Assembly: GCA_934141445.1 (NCBI GenBank)
Contig: CAKPCF010000020.1
Location: forward strand, 1 to 31,800
Reading direction: 5' to 3'
From: an uncultured Clostridia bacterium
Lineage (GTDB): Bacteria > Bacillota > Clostridia > TANB77 > CAG-508
Length of the DNA stretch: 31,800 bases
A model generated the notes under the pieces. That model did not search any database and was not told the DNA's origin. It worked only from the letters and a program-made list of their open reading frames with translations. Both the position numbers and the translations under genes were made by a program. Of this stretch, positions 15,661 through 23,687 are shown piece by piece; the stretch's first letter is position 1; every line of letters begins with the position of its first letter.

Positions 15661-15690
15661 TTAATAAATTATTGTGGAGGGAGCAAATAT

Positions 15691-16473
15691 ATGAAAGATA
15701 AAATGAAAAGATATATTTTCGTTTTTAGTTTACTGATTGTTAGTATAGCACAGTTTACTTTTGCAACTCAGAATGGAGAGTTAAGTAATGAACTTTTGGC
15801 ATGGGGATTTAGAAGAGGAGAAAATCATACTCAACCAGTATTAGATAGTAAGAGTTTAAAAGTTATAGAAAAATATAATGGAATAGCAATGGGAAATGCA
15901 AATGAGAAGTATGTATATTTAACTTTTGATTCTGGGTATGAGGCAGGATATACTGAAAAAATTTTAAATACACTTGCAGAGAATAATGTTACTGCTGCTT
16001 TTTTTATAACGGGACATTATTTGAATACAGCTGAAGATTTAGTAAAGAAAATGATTGAAGGTGGAAATATAGTCGGAAACCATACTGTAAATCATAAATG
16101 TTTACCAAATTTAAGTGATGAGCAAATAAAAGATGAAGTTATGAAATTACATAATGCTGTATATGAAAAAACGGGTTATGAAATGAAATTTTTCAGACCA
16201 CCAAAGGGTGAATTTAGTGAAAGAACAACAGAATATATAAAAACACTTGGATATACAAGTGTGCTTTGGTCATCTGCTTATGATGATTGGGACAAAAATA
16301 AGCAAGGTAGAGAAGAGTACGGAAAGAAGAAAGTATTAGACAATTTGCATAATGGTGCTGTAATTTTATTGCATTCAACATCAAAAGATAATAGTGTAAT
16401 ACTTGGAGATTTAATAAAAGAAATAAAAGCACAAGGTTATGAAATTAGAAGTTTAAATGATTTTGTAAGATGA
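15691..16473 (+). CDS. pdaA: PdaA-like polysaccharide deacetylase
   Basis: A carbohydrate esterase family 4 enzyme; PdaA removes the acetyl group from N-acetylmuramic acid as a step towards the muramic-delta-lactam of spore cortex. The 260-residue protein begins with a signal peptide or membrane anchor (charged KDKMKR, then a hydrophobic stretch to about residue 25). NodB motif 1 is TFDSGYE at 78-84: the second Asp of the usual TFDD is Ser, while B. subtilis PdaA has Asn at this place as I recall. Motif 2 is H131-x3-H135 (GNHTVNH), motif 3 FRPPKGEFS, and a late motif LLHSTS carries the last His. Ribosome binding site GTGGAGGGAG. A terminator follows. Assignment to the PdaA type is strong from the N-terminal region ELLAWGFRRGENH. 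Confidence 0.88.
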   Translation: MKDKMKRYIFVFSLLIVSIAQFTFATQNGELSNELLAWGFRRGENHTQPVLDSKSLKVIEKYNGIAMGNANEKYVYLTFDSGYEAGYTEKILNTLAENNVTAAFFITGHYLNTAEDLVKKMIEGGNIVGNHTVNHKCLPNLSDEQIKDEVMKLHNAVYEKTGYEMKFFRPPKGEFSERTTEYIKTLGYTSVLWSSAYDDWDKNKQGREEYGKKKVLDNLHNGAVILLHSTSKDNSVILGDLIKEIKAQGYEIRSLNDFVR

Positions 16474-16478
16474 AAATT

Positions 16479-16519
16479 TAAGAATGGAGCTGTATTGTAC
16501 AGTTTTCATTCTTTTTTTG
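16479..16519 (+). terminator. Terminator of the deacetylase gene
   Basis: AGAATG and CTGTA pair with TACAG and CATTCT around a short TTG loop, with G-T pairs between, followed by a run of seven T. Confidence 0.8.
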
Positions 16520-16528
16520 TACCCATAT

Positions 16529-16561
16529 ACTTTACAAAACACTTTACAAGTGTGATATAAT
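16529..16561 (+). promoter_or_regulatory. clpB promoter with repeated operator-like sequences
   Basis: TATAAT at 16556-16561 with TTTACA (16531-16536) or TTACAA as a -35. ACTTTACAA occurs twice, at 16529-16537 and 16541-16549. The palindrome ACACTT-TAC-AAGTGT covers 16539-16553, between the -35 and -10 boxes. It matches neither the CIRCE element nor the CtsR heptad repeat that I know. Confidence 0.55.
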
Positions 16562-16613
16562 AAATATGCTAAAAAATATCAACATAAGAAAAGCAAGAAA
16601 GGAATGATTGTAT

Positions 16614-19220
16614 ATGAATATTTCAAGTTTAACAGAAAAATCAAAAACTTTAATATCAGATGCAAGTAATATAGCAATTCAAAATAGAAATGCCGAAATT
16701 ACAGAATTCCACATGGTTGATGCAATGATTGATAATGAAAACAATCTTATTTATCAATTGCTAAAAAATATGGGAGTAAGTGTAGCTGATTTAAAGGAAA
16801 ATATAGAAGATGAAATAAGAAATTTACCTAAAATAACAGGTAATGTTGCTATGAGATTTTCACCTGAAGTTGATGAAGAACTACAGGAGTCTGAAAGACA
16901 AGCTAAAAATATGAAAGATGAATATATTTCAGTTGAACATATTATGCTTGGCATCATAGAAAAATGTACACCTAAATTGTCAAAGATTTTTAAATTATAT
17001 AGAATAGATAAGCATAGATTTTTAGTTGCATTAAAAGATGTTAGAGGTAATGTATCAGTTCGTACAGATACACCAGAAAATACTTATGATGTATTACTAA
17101 AATTTGGTAAAGATGTGACTGAACAAGCAAGAAATAACAAGTTAGACCCTGTTATCGGTAGAGATGAAGAAATAAGAAATGTTATGAGAATATTAACTCG
17201 TAAAACAAAAAATAATCCAGTTCTAATTGGTGAACCAGGTGTTGGTAAAACTGCAATTGTAGAAGGTTTAGCTCAAAGAATTGTAAGAGGAGATGTTCCT
17301 ACAAGTTTAAAAGATAAACATATTTATTCATTAGATTTAGGATTATTAGTAGCTGGAGCTAAATACAAGGGTGAGTTTGAAGAAAGACTTACAAGTGTAA
17401 TGAATGAACTAGATAAGAGTGAAGGAAATATTTTACTTTTTATTGATGAAATTCATAATTTAGTTGGTGCAGGAAAGTCAGAAGGGGCTATGGATGCAAG
17501 TAACTTATTAAAGCCAAAACTTTCTAGAGGCGAGTTACATTGTATGGGTGCTACAACTTTAGATGAATATAGAGAATATATTGAAAAAGACCCAGCACTT
17601 GCAAGAAGATTTCAACCAGTTATGGTAAATGAACCAACGGTTGAAGATACAATAACAATTTTACGTGGTATTCAAGAAAAATTTGAAATTTTCCATGGCG
17701 TAAAAATTCAAGATCAAGCTTTAATTGCTGCAGCAACACTTTCAAATAGATATATAACAGATAGATTTTTACCAGATAAAGCAATAGATTTAATTGATGA
17801 AGCTTGTGCAATGGTAAGAACAGAGATGGAATCAATGCCTATTGAACTTGATGAAATTTCTAGAAAAATTATGCAACATGAAATAGAAGAGGCTGCTCTT
17901 GAAAGGGAAGAAGACAGTAGCTCTAAAAACCAACTTGCTAAAGTTCAAAAAGAACTTGCAGATTTAAGAGATAAATTTACTGCAATGAAAGCAAAATGGG
18001 AAGAAGAGAAGAAGAACATAGCTAGAGTAAAGGCTTTGAAAGAGCAAATAGATGTTGTAAATGCACAAATAGAACAAGCTGAAAGAAATTATGATTTAAA
18101 TAAAGCAGCCGAATTAAAATATTCAACACTTCCTAATTTAAAAACAGTTTTGGAACAAGAGGAAAAAGAAGCAGAAAAAAGACAAGGTGGAAAATCAACT
18201 CTTTTAAGAAACAAAGTTACAGCTGAAGAAATACAACAAATAGTATCACGTTGGACAGGTATACCAGTTACTAAAATGCAAGAAGGCGAAAGACTAAAAA
18301 TAATGAATTTGGAATCAACATTACATGAAAGTGTAATTGGTCAAGATGAAGCTGTTAAAAAAGTTACAGAATGTATTATTCGTTCTCGTGCTGGAATTGC
18401 TAATCCAAATAGACCAATAGGTTCATTCTTATTCTTAGGTCCTACTGGTGTTGGTAAAACAGAACTTGCTAAAACACTTGCAAGAACTTTGTTTGATGAT
18501 GAAAAAAATATGATTCGTATTGATATGTCAGAATATATGGAAAAATTTAGTGTGACTAGATTGATTGGTGCACCTCCAGGATATGTTGGATATGAAGAAG
18601 GTGGACAATTAACAGAAGCTGTTCGTAGAAAACCATATTCAGTTGTTTTATTTGATGAAGTTGAAAAGGCACATCCAGATGTGTTCAATATCTTTTTACA
18701 AATATTAGATGATGGTAGAGTAACAGATTCACAAGGTAGACTAATAGATTTTAAAAATACAATACTTATACTAACATCAAATTTAGGCTCACAATATATA
18801 TTAGATAGTATTAGTGAAAACGGAAAGATTACAGATGAAGCAAGAGAAAACATCAATCAAGCTTTAAGAAGTCATTTTAGACCTGAATTTTTAAATCGTC
18901 TTGATGAAACAATATGCTTCAATCCATTAGGAAAAGAGCAAGTATATAATATTGTTAAATTGATGTTGAAAGATTTAAGCAATAGACTAGCTGATAAAGA
19001 AATTAAGTTTAATATTACAGATGATGCAATAGATTATTTAATAGAAATTGGATATGATATAAACTTTGGTGCAAGACCATTAAAGAGAACTATTCAAAGT
19101 GAAGTAGAAACTCTTGTAAGTAAAGCTATTATTGCAAAAGAAATAGATTCTGGAGATAATATAGAAGTATACTTAGATGGAGAAGAATTAAAACTTAGAA
19201 AGCTAAATCAAAATACATAA
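16614..19220 (+). CDS. clpB: ATP-dependent chaperone ClpB
   Basis: A hexameric AAA+ disaggregase that frees aggregated proteins together with DnaK. The 868-residue chain has a double Clp-N domain (1-145), AAA-1 with Walker A GEPGVGKT near 206-213 and FIDEIHNLVGAG further on, a long coiled-coil M domain (about 400-525, rich in E, K and A), AAA-2 with Walker A GPTGVGKT near 608-615 and FDEVEKAHPDVFN, and a ClpB C-terminal domain. The long M domain and absence of the ClpP-contact IGF loop favour ClpB over ClpC. The open frame begins at a TTG at 16608, but I choose the ATG at 16614, ten bases after AAAGGA. Followed by a DUF4116 gene without a clear terminator between. Confidence 0.95.
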   Translation: MNISSLTEKSKTLISDASNIAIQNRNAEITEFHMVDAMIDNENNLIYQLLKNMGVSVADLKENIEDEIRNLPKITGNVAMRFSPEVDEELQESERQAKNMKDEYISVEHIMLGIIEKCTPKLSKIFKLYRIDKHRFLVALKDVRGNVSVRTDTPENTYDVLLKFGKDVTEQARNNKLDPVIGRDEEIRNVMRILTRKTKNNPVLIGEPGVGKTAIVEGLAQRIVRGDVPTSLKDKHIYSLDLGLLVAGAKYKGEFEERLTSVMNELDKSEGNILLFIDEIHNLVGAGKSEGAMDASNLLKPKLSRGELHCMGATTLDEYREYIEKDPALARRFQPVMVNEPTVEDTITILRGIQEKFEIFHGVKIQDQALIAAATLSNRYITDRFLPDKAIDLIDEACAMVRTEMESMPIELDEISRKIMQHEIEEAALEREEDSSSKNQLAKVQKELADLRDKFTAMKAKWEEEKKNIARVKALKEQIDVVNAQIEQAERNYDLNKAAELKYSTLPNLKTVLEQEEKEAEKRQGGKSTLLRNKVTAEEIQQIVSRWTGIPVTKMQEGERLKIMNLESTLHESVIGQDEAVKKVTECIIRSRAGIANPNRPIGSFLFLGPTGVGKTELAKTLARTLFDDEKNMIRIDMSEYMEKFSVTRLIGAPPGYVGYEEGGQLTEAVRRKPYSVVLFDEVEKAHPDVFNIFLQILDDGRVTDSQGRLIDFKNTILILTSNLGSQYILDSISENGKITDEARENINQALRSHFRPEFLNRLDETICFNPLGKEQVYNIVKLMLKDLSNRLADKEIKFNITDDAIDYLIEIGYDINFGARPLKRTIQSEVETLVSKAIIAKEIDSGDNIEVYLDGEELKLRKLNQNT

Positions 19221-19288
19221 TTTAGAGCTAAAGGTTTATAGGAAACCTATTAAAAACCTAAATATTATGCAAGGAAGAATATTAGAAA

Positions 19289-19819
19289 ATGGCAGATAGT
19301 GCAGAAGTTGTTGAAGCAAAACAAAAGACTAATGATAGAGAGTTTTATTTAGAAAGAGTAAAAACAATGCCACTTCTAATTGAATGGGCAAATGATTCTA
19401 TCAGAGATGATAAAGAAGTATTACTAACTGCTGTAAAAGTTGATGGTGGTGCTTTAGAATTTGCAAGCAATAGATTAAAAGATGACAAAGATGTTTTACT
19501 TGCAGCTGTTTCACAAGCTGGATGGACAGGATGCTATGCTAGTGAAAATTTAAGAGACGACAAAGATGTTATTCTAACAGCAGTAAAAAATGATGGCCAA
19601 GTTTTATATTATGCAAGTGCGAGATTAAGAGATGATAAAGATGTTGTACTTTCAGCTGTTACTCAAAAGCCGTTAATTTTGAAATATGCAAGTTTAAGAT
19701 TGAGAAATGATAGGGATGTTGCAATAGCAGCTATTTCAAAAGGCAAAAAGAAAGTAATAGGATATTTAGCAGAACCACTTCAAAAAGATGAAGAAATATT
19801 GAAACTATTAGAAGAATAA
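19289..19819 (+). CDS. DUF4116 repeat protein
   Basis: A 176-residue protein made of about five tandem units of some 30 residues, each with the pattern R-x-D-K-x-V-x-x-x-A-V followed by a variable part and Y-A-S-x-x-L or similar. This is the DUF4116 repeat, a helical repeat known from Firmicutes and some protists; no molecular function is established. The unit order is regular: SIRDDKEVLLTAV, RLKDDKDVLLAAV, NLRDDKDVILTAV, RLRDDKDVVLSAV, RLRNDRDVAIAAI. Ribosome binding site AAGGAAG, 11 bases before the ATG. It lies 68 bases after clpB with no strong terminator, so it probably shares the clpB transcript and may belong to the stress response. Confidence 0.85.
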   Translation: MADSAEVVEAKQKTNDREFYLERVKTMPLLIEWANDSIRDDKEVLLTAVKVDGGALEFASNRLKDDKDVLLAAVSQAGWTGCYASENLRDDKDVILTAVKNDGQVLYYASARLRDDKDVVLSAVTQKPLILKYASLRLRNDRDVAIAAISKGKKKVIGYLAEPLQKDEEILKLLEE

Positions 19820-19822
19820 AGT

Positions 19823-19873
19823 CATACACCCTTTCTTTTAGAATATATATTTTAAAAGAGAGGGTGTTTTTTT
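19823..19873 (+). terminator. Hairpin ending the DUF4116 unit and covering the yqfC ribosome binding site
   Basis: The arms 19826-19840 and 19853-19867 pair over 15 bases (one G-T pair), loop of 12, then seven T directly before the yqfC ATG. The yqfC Shine-Dalgarno sequence GAGAGGG lies in the right arm. CATACA at 19823-19828 resembles a sigma-E -10 box; a start some seven bases downstream would remove most of the left arm from the mRNA. Confidence 0.7.
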
Positions 19874-20155
19874 ATGAGAAAATTATCAAATATAAATAGA
19901 AGAGTTAAAAATGCATTGGAGATTCCAAGAGAAGTTGCTAGCAAAGTTCCTAAAATAACAGTTACAGCTTTTGATGAAATGTTAATCGAAAACTTTAAAG
20001 CAATTTTAGAATATGAAGATTTTTTTGTTAGAATTTCAACCTATATAGGTGTTGTAAGTATAAATGGATTTAATTTAAAACTAAGCCAGATGACAGAAGA
20101 TGATATTTTAGTCACTGGAAAAATAGAAAGTATAGATTTAGAAGCAAAGGAATAA
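19874..20155 (+). CDS. yqfC: Sporulation protein YqfC (YabP/YqfC family)
   Basis: A 93-residue protein of the YabP/YqfC family. The N-terminal PREVASKVPKITV stretch and the central E-x-F-x-A-I-L-E-Y-x-D-x-x-V-R-I pattern with L-K-L-S-Q-M-T-x-D-D-I-x-V-x-G-x-I are typical. In B. subtilis yqfC is transcribed by sigma-E in the mother cell; the exact role is unknown. It stands directly before yqfD as in other spore formers. The ATG follows seven T of the hairpin at 19823-19873, and its only ribosome binding site lies inside that hairpin. Confidence 0.92.
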   Translation: MRKLSNINRRVKNALEIPREVASKVPKITVTAFDEMLIENFKAILEYEDFFVRISTYIGVVSINGFNLKLSQMTEDDILVTGKIESIDLEAKE

Positions 20156-20179
20156 ATTAGAATATGGATTATCTAATTT
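20154..20179 (+). other. Hairpin between yqfC and yqfD
   Basis: AAATTAGA (20154-20161) pairs perfectly with TCTAATTT (20172-20179), overlapping the yqfC stop codon region and ending just before the yqfD ribosome binding site TTAGGAGGA. No T-run follows, so it may influence mRNA processing or stability rather than end transcription. Confidence 0.4.
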
Positions 20180-20194
20180 GTTAGGAGGATAAGA

Positions 20195-21373
20195 ATGTTA
20201 ATAAGACTATTATATATGCACTTACTAGGATATGTTAGCATTACAGTTGAAGGATTCTTTGCAGAAAGATTTATAAATATGTGTCTGGCACAAGATATAT
20301 TTTTATGGGATATAAGAAGAGAGAAAAATACATATATTAAAGTAAAAATTAGCTCAAAAGACTTTAGAAAAATAAGAAAAATTGCTAGAAAAACTAAATG
20401 CAGAGTGGCAATAGAAACAAAAAAAGGAATACCATTTTTTATTTTTAATTATAGAAAAAGAAAATTATTTGTAATAGTTACTATACTAATGTTTATTGTA
20501 GTATACGGAACAACAAGATTTATATGGAATATAGATATAGAAGGAAATGAAAAAATTAAAGACGATGATATTTTACAAATTTTAAAAGAAGAGGGAATAG
20601 AAGTTGGAAAATTGAAGTCAAAGATTGAAAGAGATAGTATAATAAGTGATATAAGATTGAAAATGGAAGATATTGCATGGATTGGAATAAAATTTAAAGG
20701 AACAAATGCAATTGTTGAAATTGTAGAAGCAAAGGAAAAGCCAGAAATATTAGATGAAAGCCAAGTTTGTAATATAGTTGCTAAAGAGAGTGCTGTGATT
20801 TCTAAAATTGTTGTTCAAAATGGTACTGCGAGAGTAAATGTCGGAGATACTGTAAATGCAGGTGATTTACTTGTAGAAGGAGTGATGGAAGGAAAATATA
20901 CAGGAACAAGAATGGTTAATGCTGAAGCGACAATTTATGGCAAAATATCCTACCAAAAAAGTAAAAAAGAAAGTTTAATCCAAGAAATTGAAAAATCAAC
21001 AGGAAAAGAAGAGAAAAAAATAGAAATAAATCTAAATAATTTTAAAATTATTTTACCAAAAGGGGTTTCAAATTTTGAAAATTATGATACAATTAAAACG
21101 AACAAAAAAATAAAGTTATTTTCTAATTTTTATCTTCCGATTTCAATAACAAAAATTAGACTGATAGAAAAAGAGAAAGAATATATAAATTATACTCAAG
21201 AAGAAATAATTGAAAAAATGAAGAATGAACTTGTAGAAGAGTTAAAAGAAGAACATAGCTTACAAGATAAAGAAATAGAGGAACTTTTAGAAACAAATGT
21301 AGAAAATGGCATTGTAGAGGTAAAAGTTACTTGTGTAGTACAAGAAGAAATAGGCACAAAAGAAAATTTATAG
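20195..21373 (+). CDS. yqfD: Sporulation protein YqfD
   Basis: A membrane protein of the sporulation cluster, known from B. subtilis as a sigma-E dependent stage IV type protein; molecular role not established. The 392 residues have a cytoplasmic part of about 90 residues (RRxKNTYIKVKISSKDFRKI), one membrane helix about 90-108 (KLFVIVTILMFIVVYGTTRF), then an extracytoplasmic part with the family pattern IWNIDIEGNEKI, a POTRA-like segment (DDDILQILKEEGIEVGKLKS), W-I-G-I-x-x-x-G-T, V-x-V-G-D-x-V-x-x-G-D-x-L-V-x-G and a charged C terminus. The ribosome binding site AGGAGGA is strong. It is followed 18 bases later by the unknown 393-residue gene, with which it is very likely co-transcribed. Confidence 0.92.
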   Translation: MLIRLLYMHLLGYVSITVEGFFAERFINMCLAQDIFLWDIRREKNTYIKVKISSKDFRKIRKIARKTKCRVAIETKKGIPFFIFNYRKRKLFVIVTILMFIVVYGTTRFIWNIDIEGNEKIKDDDILQILKEEGIEVGKLKSKIERDSIISDIRLKMEDIAWIGIKFKGTNAIVEIVEAKEKPEILDESQVCNIVAKESAVISKIVVQNGTARVNVGDTVNAGDLLVEGVMEGKYTGTRMVNAEATIYGKISYQKSKKESLIQEIEKSTGKEEKKIEINLNNFKIILPKGVSNFENYDTIKTNKKIKLFSNFYLPISITKIRLIEKEKEYINYTQEEIIEKMKNELVEELKEEHSLQDKEIEELLETNVENGIVEVKVTCVVQEEIGTKENL

Positions 21374-21391
21374 ATGGAAAGGTGAGACAAT

Positions 21392-22573
21392 ATGGAAGAA
21401 AGAAGTTTAAAAGTTTTAGCAGCAGATACTACTTTTTTTAACAGAATCTCAAATACATTAACAAAATTATTGATGCCAACAAAAATAGGCTTAAATGGTT
21501 TTTTAATTACAATAAAAAGAACAAATGCAATAAAGGCTTTCGAAAATTTAGAAAATGTCGATGATACAGATTCACAAAAGAAAGAACAGTTAACAAAAAG
21601 ATTTGATGAAAGTTATACTTTATACTTAGAATCAATTGATAAATATATAATGGATTCAATTTACAAAAAAGTAAAAAATGGAACAGCTTCAAGCTATGAA
21701 AGAGAAGCATTGTCTAATTATTACAATATAGTTCATTTAAAAGAAAATGAATATGTTGAATATAAATATCAAAAGCAAAAATTCTTATTAGAAGTAGATT
21801 ATCAAAATGTACTTTCTAATGAAAAAGAAAAAATGATACCTAGATATGAAAAACTTTACATAAAGAAAATAGATGCTGTTTATAAAGGAATTTTAAAACA
21901 TTATTCTGTTAAATTAGCAGATGGACAAAAAGAAAAGAACAATTCTTTAATTGAAACATACAGAAATATTTTTGCTATATTAGAAGAATACATAAAAGAA
22001 ATTTTACCGATAAAATTAAAAACAGAAAATAAGGAAAACTATTCAAAGATTATTTCTGAATATGAAGAGTATGAAAAATTTAGTGTTGGAAAACTAGATG
22101 AAAAAGATTTCCTTGAAAAGAATATGATTTTATTAGGTTTAAGCAGAGTTTTATTTACACATAGTTTGCCACTTGTTGCTGCAGAGCAATGTTATAATAA
22201 ATTATTAAGAGATACAAGAAACTTGATTATGAGCTTAAAACAAGAACATAAGAGAGAAGAAGCATATCAAATGTTACTTAAATTGATAGAAGATTATAAT
22301 GTAAAGCTTTTATCAACTAAAGTTTATTGGGATAAACCAGGAGAAAGAGAAGTTTATAAAAAATTCTGGTCAGCATATAGTAAAGCAAAGACATCAGAAG
22401 AAAAAGAAATATTATCTTTAAAAAGAGAGTTATATGATTTAAAAGATGCCTCATCAAAATATGAACCAATTAGAAAATTTTATAAAAATAAATTAGTTGA
22501 ATTTGGTGTAATGAAATCTTTAAATAATGAAGCAAAAACAATTCCAAATGCAAAATTTTCAAAAGTAAAATAG
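21392..22573 (+). CDS. Unrecognised helical protein, 393 residues
   Basis: I do not recognise a family. The product is lysine- and glutamate-rich and appears almost wholly helical, without signal peptide, membrane span, metal motif or P-loop. It starts MEERSLKVLAADTTFFNRIS, with LTKLLMPTKIGLNGFLITIKR near the N terminus, possibly amphipathic; a central region is coiled-coil-like, and the best conserved-looking block is LSRVLFTHSLPLVAAEQCYNK around residue 250-270. It lies 18 bases after yqfD with its own site GGAAAGGTG and ends at a terminator. In Bacillus this place is taken by phoH and yqfF. Codon use equals the neighbours, so it looks native. It could be a sporulation or envelope protein by position, but this is inference. 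Confidence 0.8.
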   Translation: MEERSLKVLAADTTFFNRISNTLTKLLMPTKIGLNGFLITIKRTNAIKAFENLENVDDTDSQKKEQLTKRFDESYTLYLESIDKYIMDSIYKKVKNGTASSYEREALSNYYNIVHLKENEYVEYKYQKQKFLLEVDYQNVLSNEKEKMIPRYEKLYIKKIDAVYKGILKHYSVKLADGQKEKNNSLIETYRNIFAILEEYIKEILPIKLKTENKENYSKIISEYEEYEKFSVGKLDEKDFLEKNMILLGLSRVLFTHSLPLVAAEQCYNKLLRDTRNLIMSLKQEHKREEAYQMLLKLIEDYNVKLLSTKVYWDKPGEREVYKKFWSAYSKAKTSEEKEILSLKRELYDLKDASSKYEPIRKFYKNKLVEFGVMKSLNNEAKTIPNAKFSKVK

Positions 22574-22610
22574 ATATAATAATGAAAATTTGATTAAGAT
22601 ATACTAAAGA

Positions 22611-22648
22611 TAGGCGATAGTTAATTTAACATATCGCCTAAATTTTTC
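22611..22648 (+). terminator. Terminator after the yqfC-yqfD unit
   Basis: TAGGCGATA (22611-22619) pairs perfectly with TATCGCCTA (22632-22640), loop of 12, then AATTTTTC. It separates the sporulation genes from ybeY. Confidence 0.85.
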
Positions 22649-22693
22649 TTTGAATTAGTTATGTTAACAAAAAAGAAAGGGACGAGCTTTTAA

Positions 22694-23179
22694 ATGGAAA
22701 ATTTTTCAGAAATAGAATATAGAGGAGTAGAAGAAAAAGAAGAATATAAAGATTTGATTGAGAAAGTTCTACAAAAATGCTTTGAAGTAGAGGGCATCGA
22801 GGATAAGAATTTTTATATGAGTATTATATTAACTACACCAGAAGAAATTAGAAAATTAAATAATGAATTTAGAAATATAGACAGAGAAACTGATGTATTA
22901 TCATTTCCAATGTATGAAAAATCAGAATTAGAGGAAGTAAAAAAACATAAATCTGAATGGGAAGATACATTAGGTGATATTGTTATTTCAATTGAAAGAG
23001 TTGAGGAACAAGCTAAAGAATATGGACATAGTTTTGAAAGAGAGTTTGCATATATGCTTGTTCATGGTTTTTATCATATTATGGGTGAAGATCATATAGA
23101 AGAAGAAGATAAAAAACAAATGAGAGCTAAAGAAGAGAATGTATTAAGCAAATTAAATATTACAAGAGAAGATATGTAG
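22694..23179 (+). CDS. ybeY: Endoribonuclease YbeY (rRNA maturation)
   Basis: A zinc-dependent endoribonuclease for 16S rRNA 3' maturation and ribosome quality control. At 161 residues it has the typical length. The zinc site H-x3-H-x5-H is HGFYHIMGEDH at 124-134 with His124, His128 and His134; other marks are LNNEFRNIDRETDVLSFP (55-72) and LGDIVISIERV (93-103). Ribosome binding site AGAAAGGG. It opens the ybeY-dgkA-era-yqzL-recO group, after a terminator that separates it from the sporulation genes. Confidence 0.95.
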   Translation: MENFSEIEYRGVEEKEEYKDLIEKVLQKCFEVEGIEDKNFYMSIILTTPEEIRKLNNEFRNIDRETDVLSFPMYEKSELEEVKKHKSEWEDTLGDIVISIERVEEQAKEYGHSFEREFAYMLVHGFYHIMGEDHIEEEDKKQMRAKEENVLSKLNITREDM

Positions 23180-23225
23180 CTATATAATAGAGTGTGCATT
23201 AGAATAGCAAGGAAGGAAATAATTT

Positions 23226-23609
23226 ATGAAAAAAACAAAATGGCATAATACAAATTTTTTACAAGCTTTAAAATATGCACTAAATGGTGTAAAATATGTG
23301 TATGGTACACAAAGAAATATTATTTTCCAAAGTATATTTGCTATATTGGCAATACTATTTGGACTATTTTTTAAAATAACTACAATAGAATGGCTTGCAA
23401 TTATATTAACAATATTTTTTGTTGTGACAGCAGAATTTATAAATACAGCTATTGAAACCACAGTTGATTTATGTACAGAAGAGAAAAACGAAAAAGCTAA
23501 AAATGCTAAAGATGTGGCTGCTGGTGCTGTTTTACTTACAAGTATAAATGCTGTAATTATAGGTTTAATAGTATTTATACCATATATAATAGAAATATTC
23601 AAAAAATAA
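23226..23609 (+). CDS. dgkA: Diacylglycerol/undecaprenol kinase, DgkA type
   Basis: A small trimeric integral membrane kinase; the Gram-positive members phosphorylate undecaprenol and thus recycle the lipid carrier for wall synthesis. The 127 residues show an N-terminal soluble part (FLQALKYALNGVKYV), then three hydrophobic stretches, and the signature EFINTAIETTVDL at about 73-85, followed by AKNAKDVAAGAVLL. The site AAGGAAGGAAA is good. It lies 46 bases after ybeY and before era, the same order as in other Firmicutes; cdd, often found between, is missing. Confidence 0.95.
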   Translation: MKKTKWHNTNFLQALKYALNGVKYVYGTQRNIIFQSIFAILAILFGLFFKITTIEWLAIILTIFFVVTAEFINTAIETTVDLCTEEKNEKAKNAKDVAAGAVLLTSINAVIIGLIVFIPYIIEIFKK

Positions 23610-23687
23610 AATTATAATAGAATTAGTAAAATAAATTTTGTGTGAACTAAATATCTAATTTTACATAAAATATATGGAAAGGTAATT

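Noticed and set aside
18341..18856. 171-residue open frame antisense to clpB
   Set aside because: It lies wholly opposite the conserved AAA-2 domain of clpB, has no ribosome binding site and resembles no protein; a shadow frame.
19340..19800. Tandem repeats as a possible CRISPR or DNA satellite
   Set aside because: The repetition is at protein level (DUF4116 units) with diverged codons and an open frame throughout, not a DNA repeat.
23180..23602. 140-residue open frame antisense to dgkA
   Set aside because: Complement of a well-supported dgkA gene, with no ribosome binding site.
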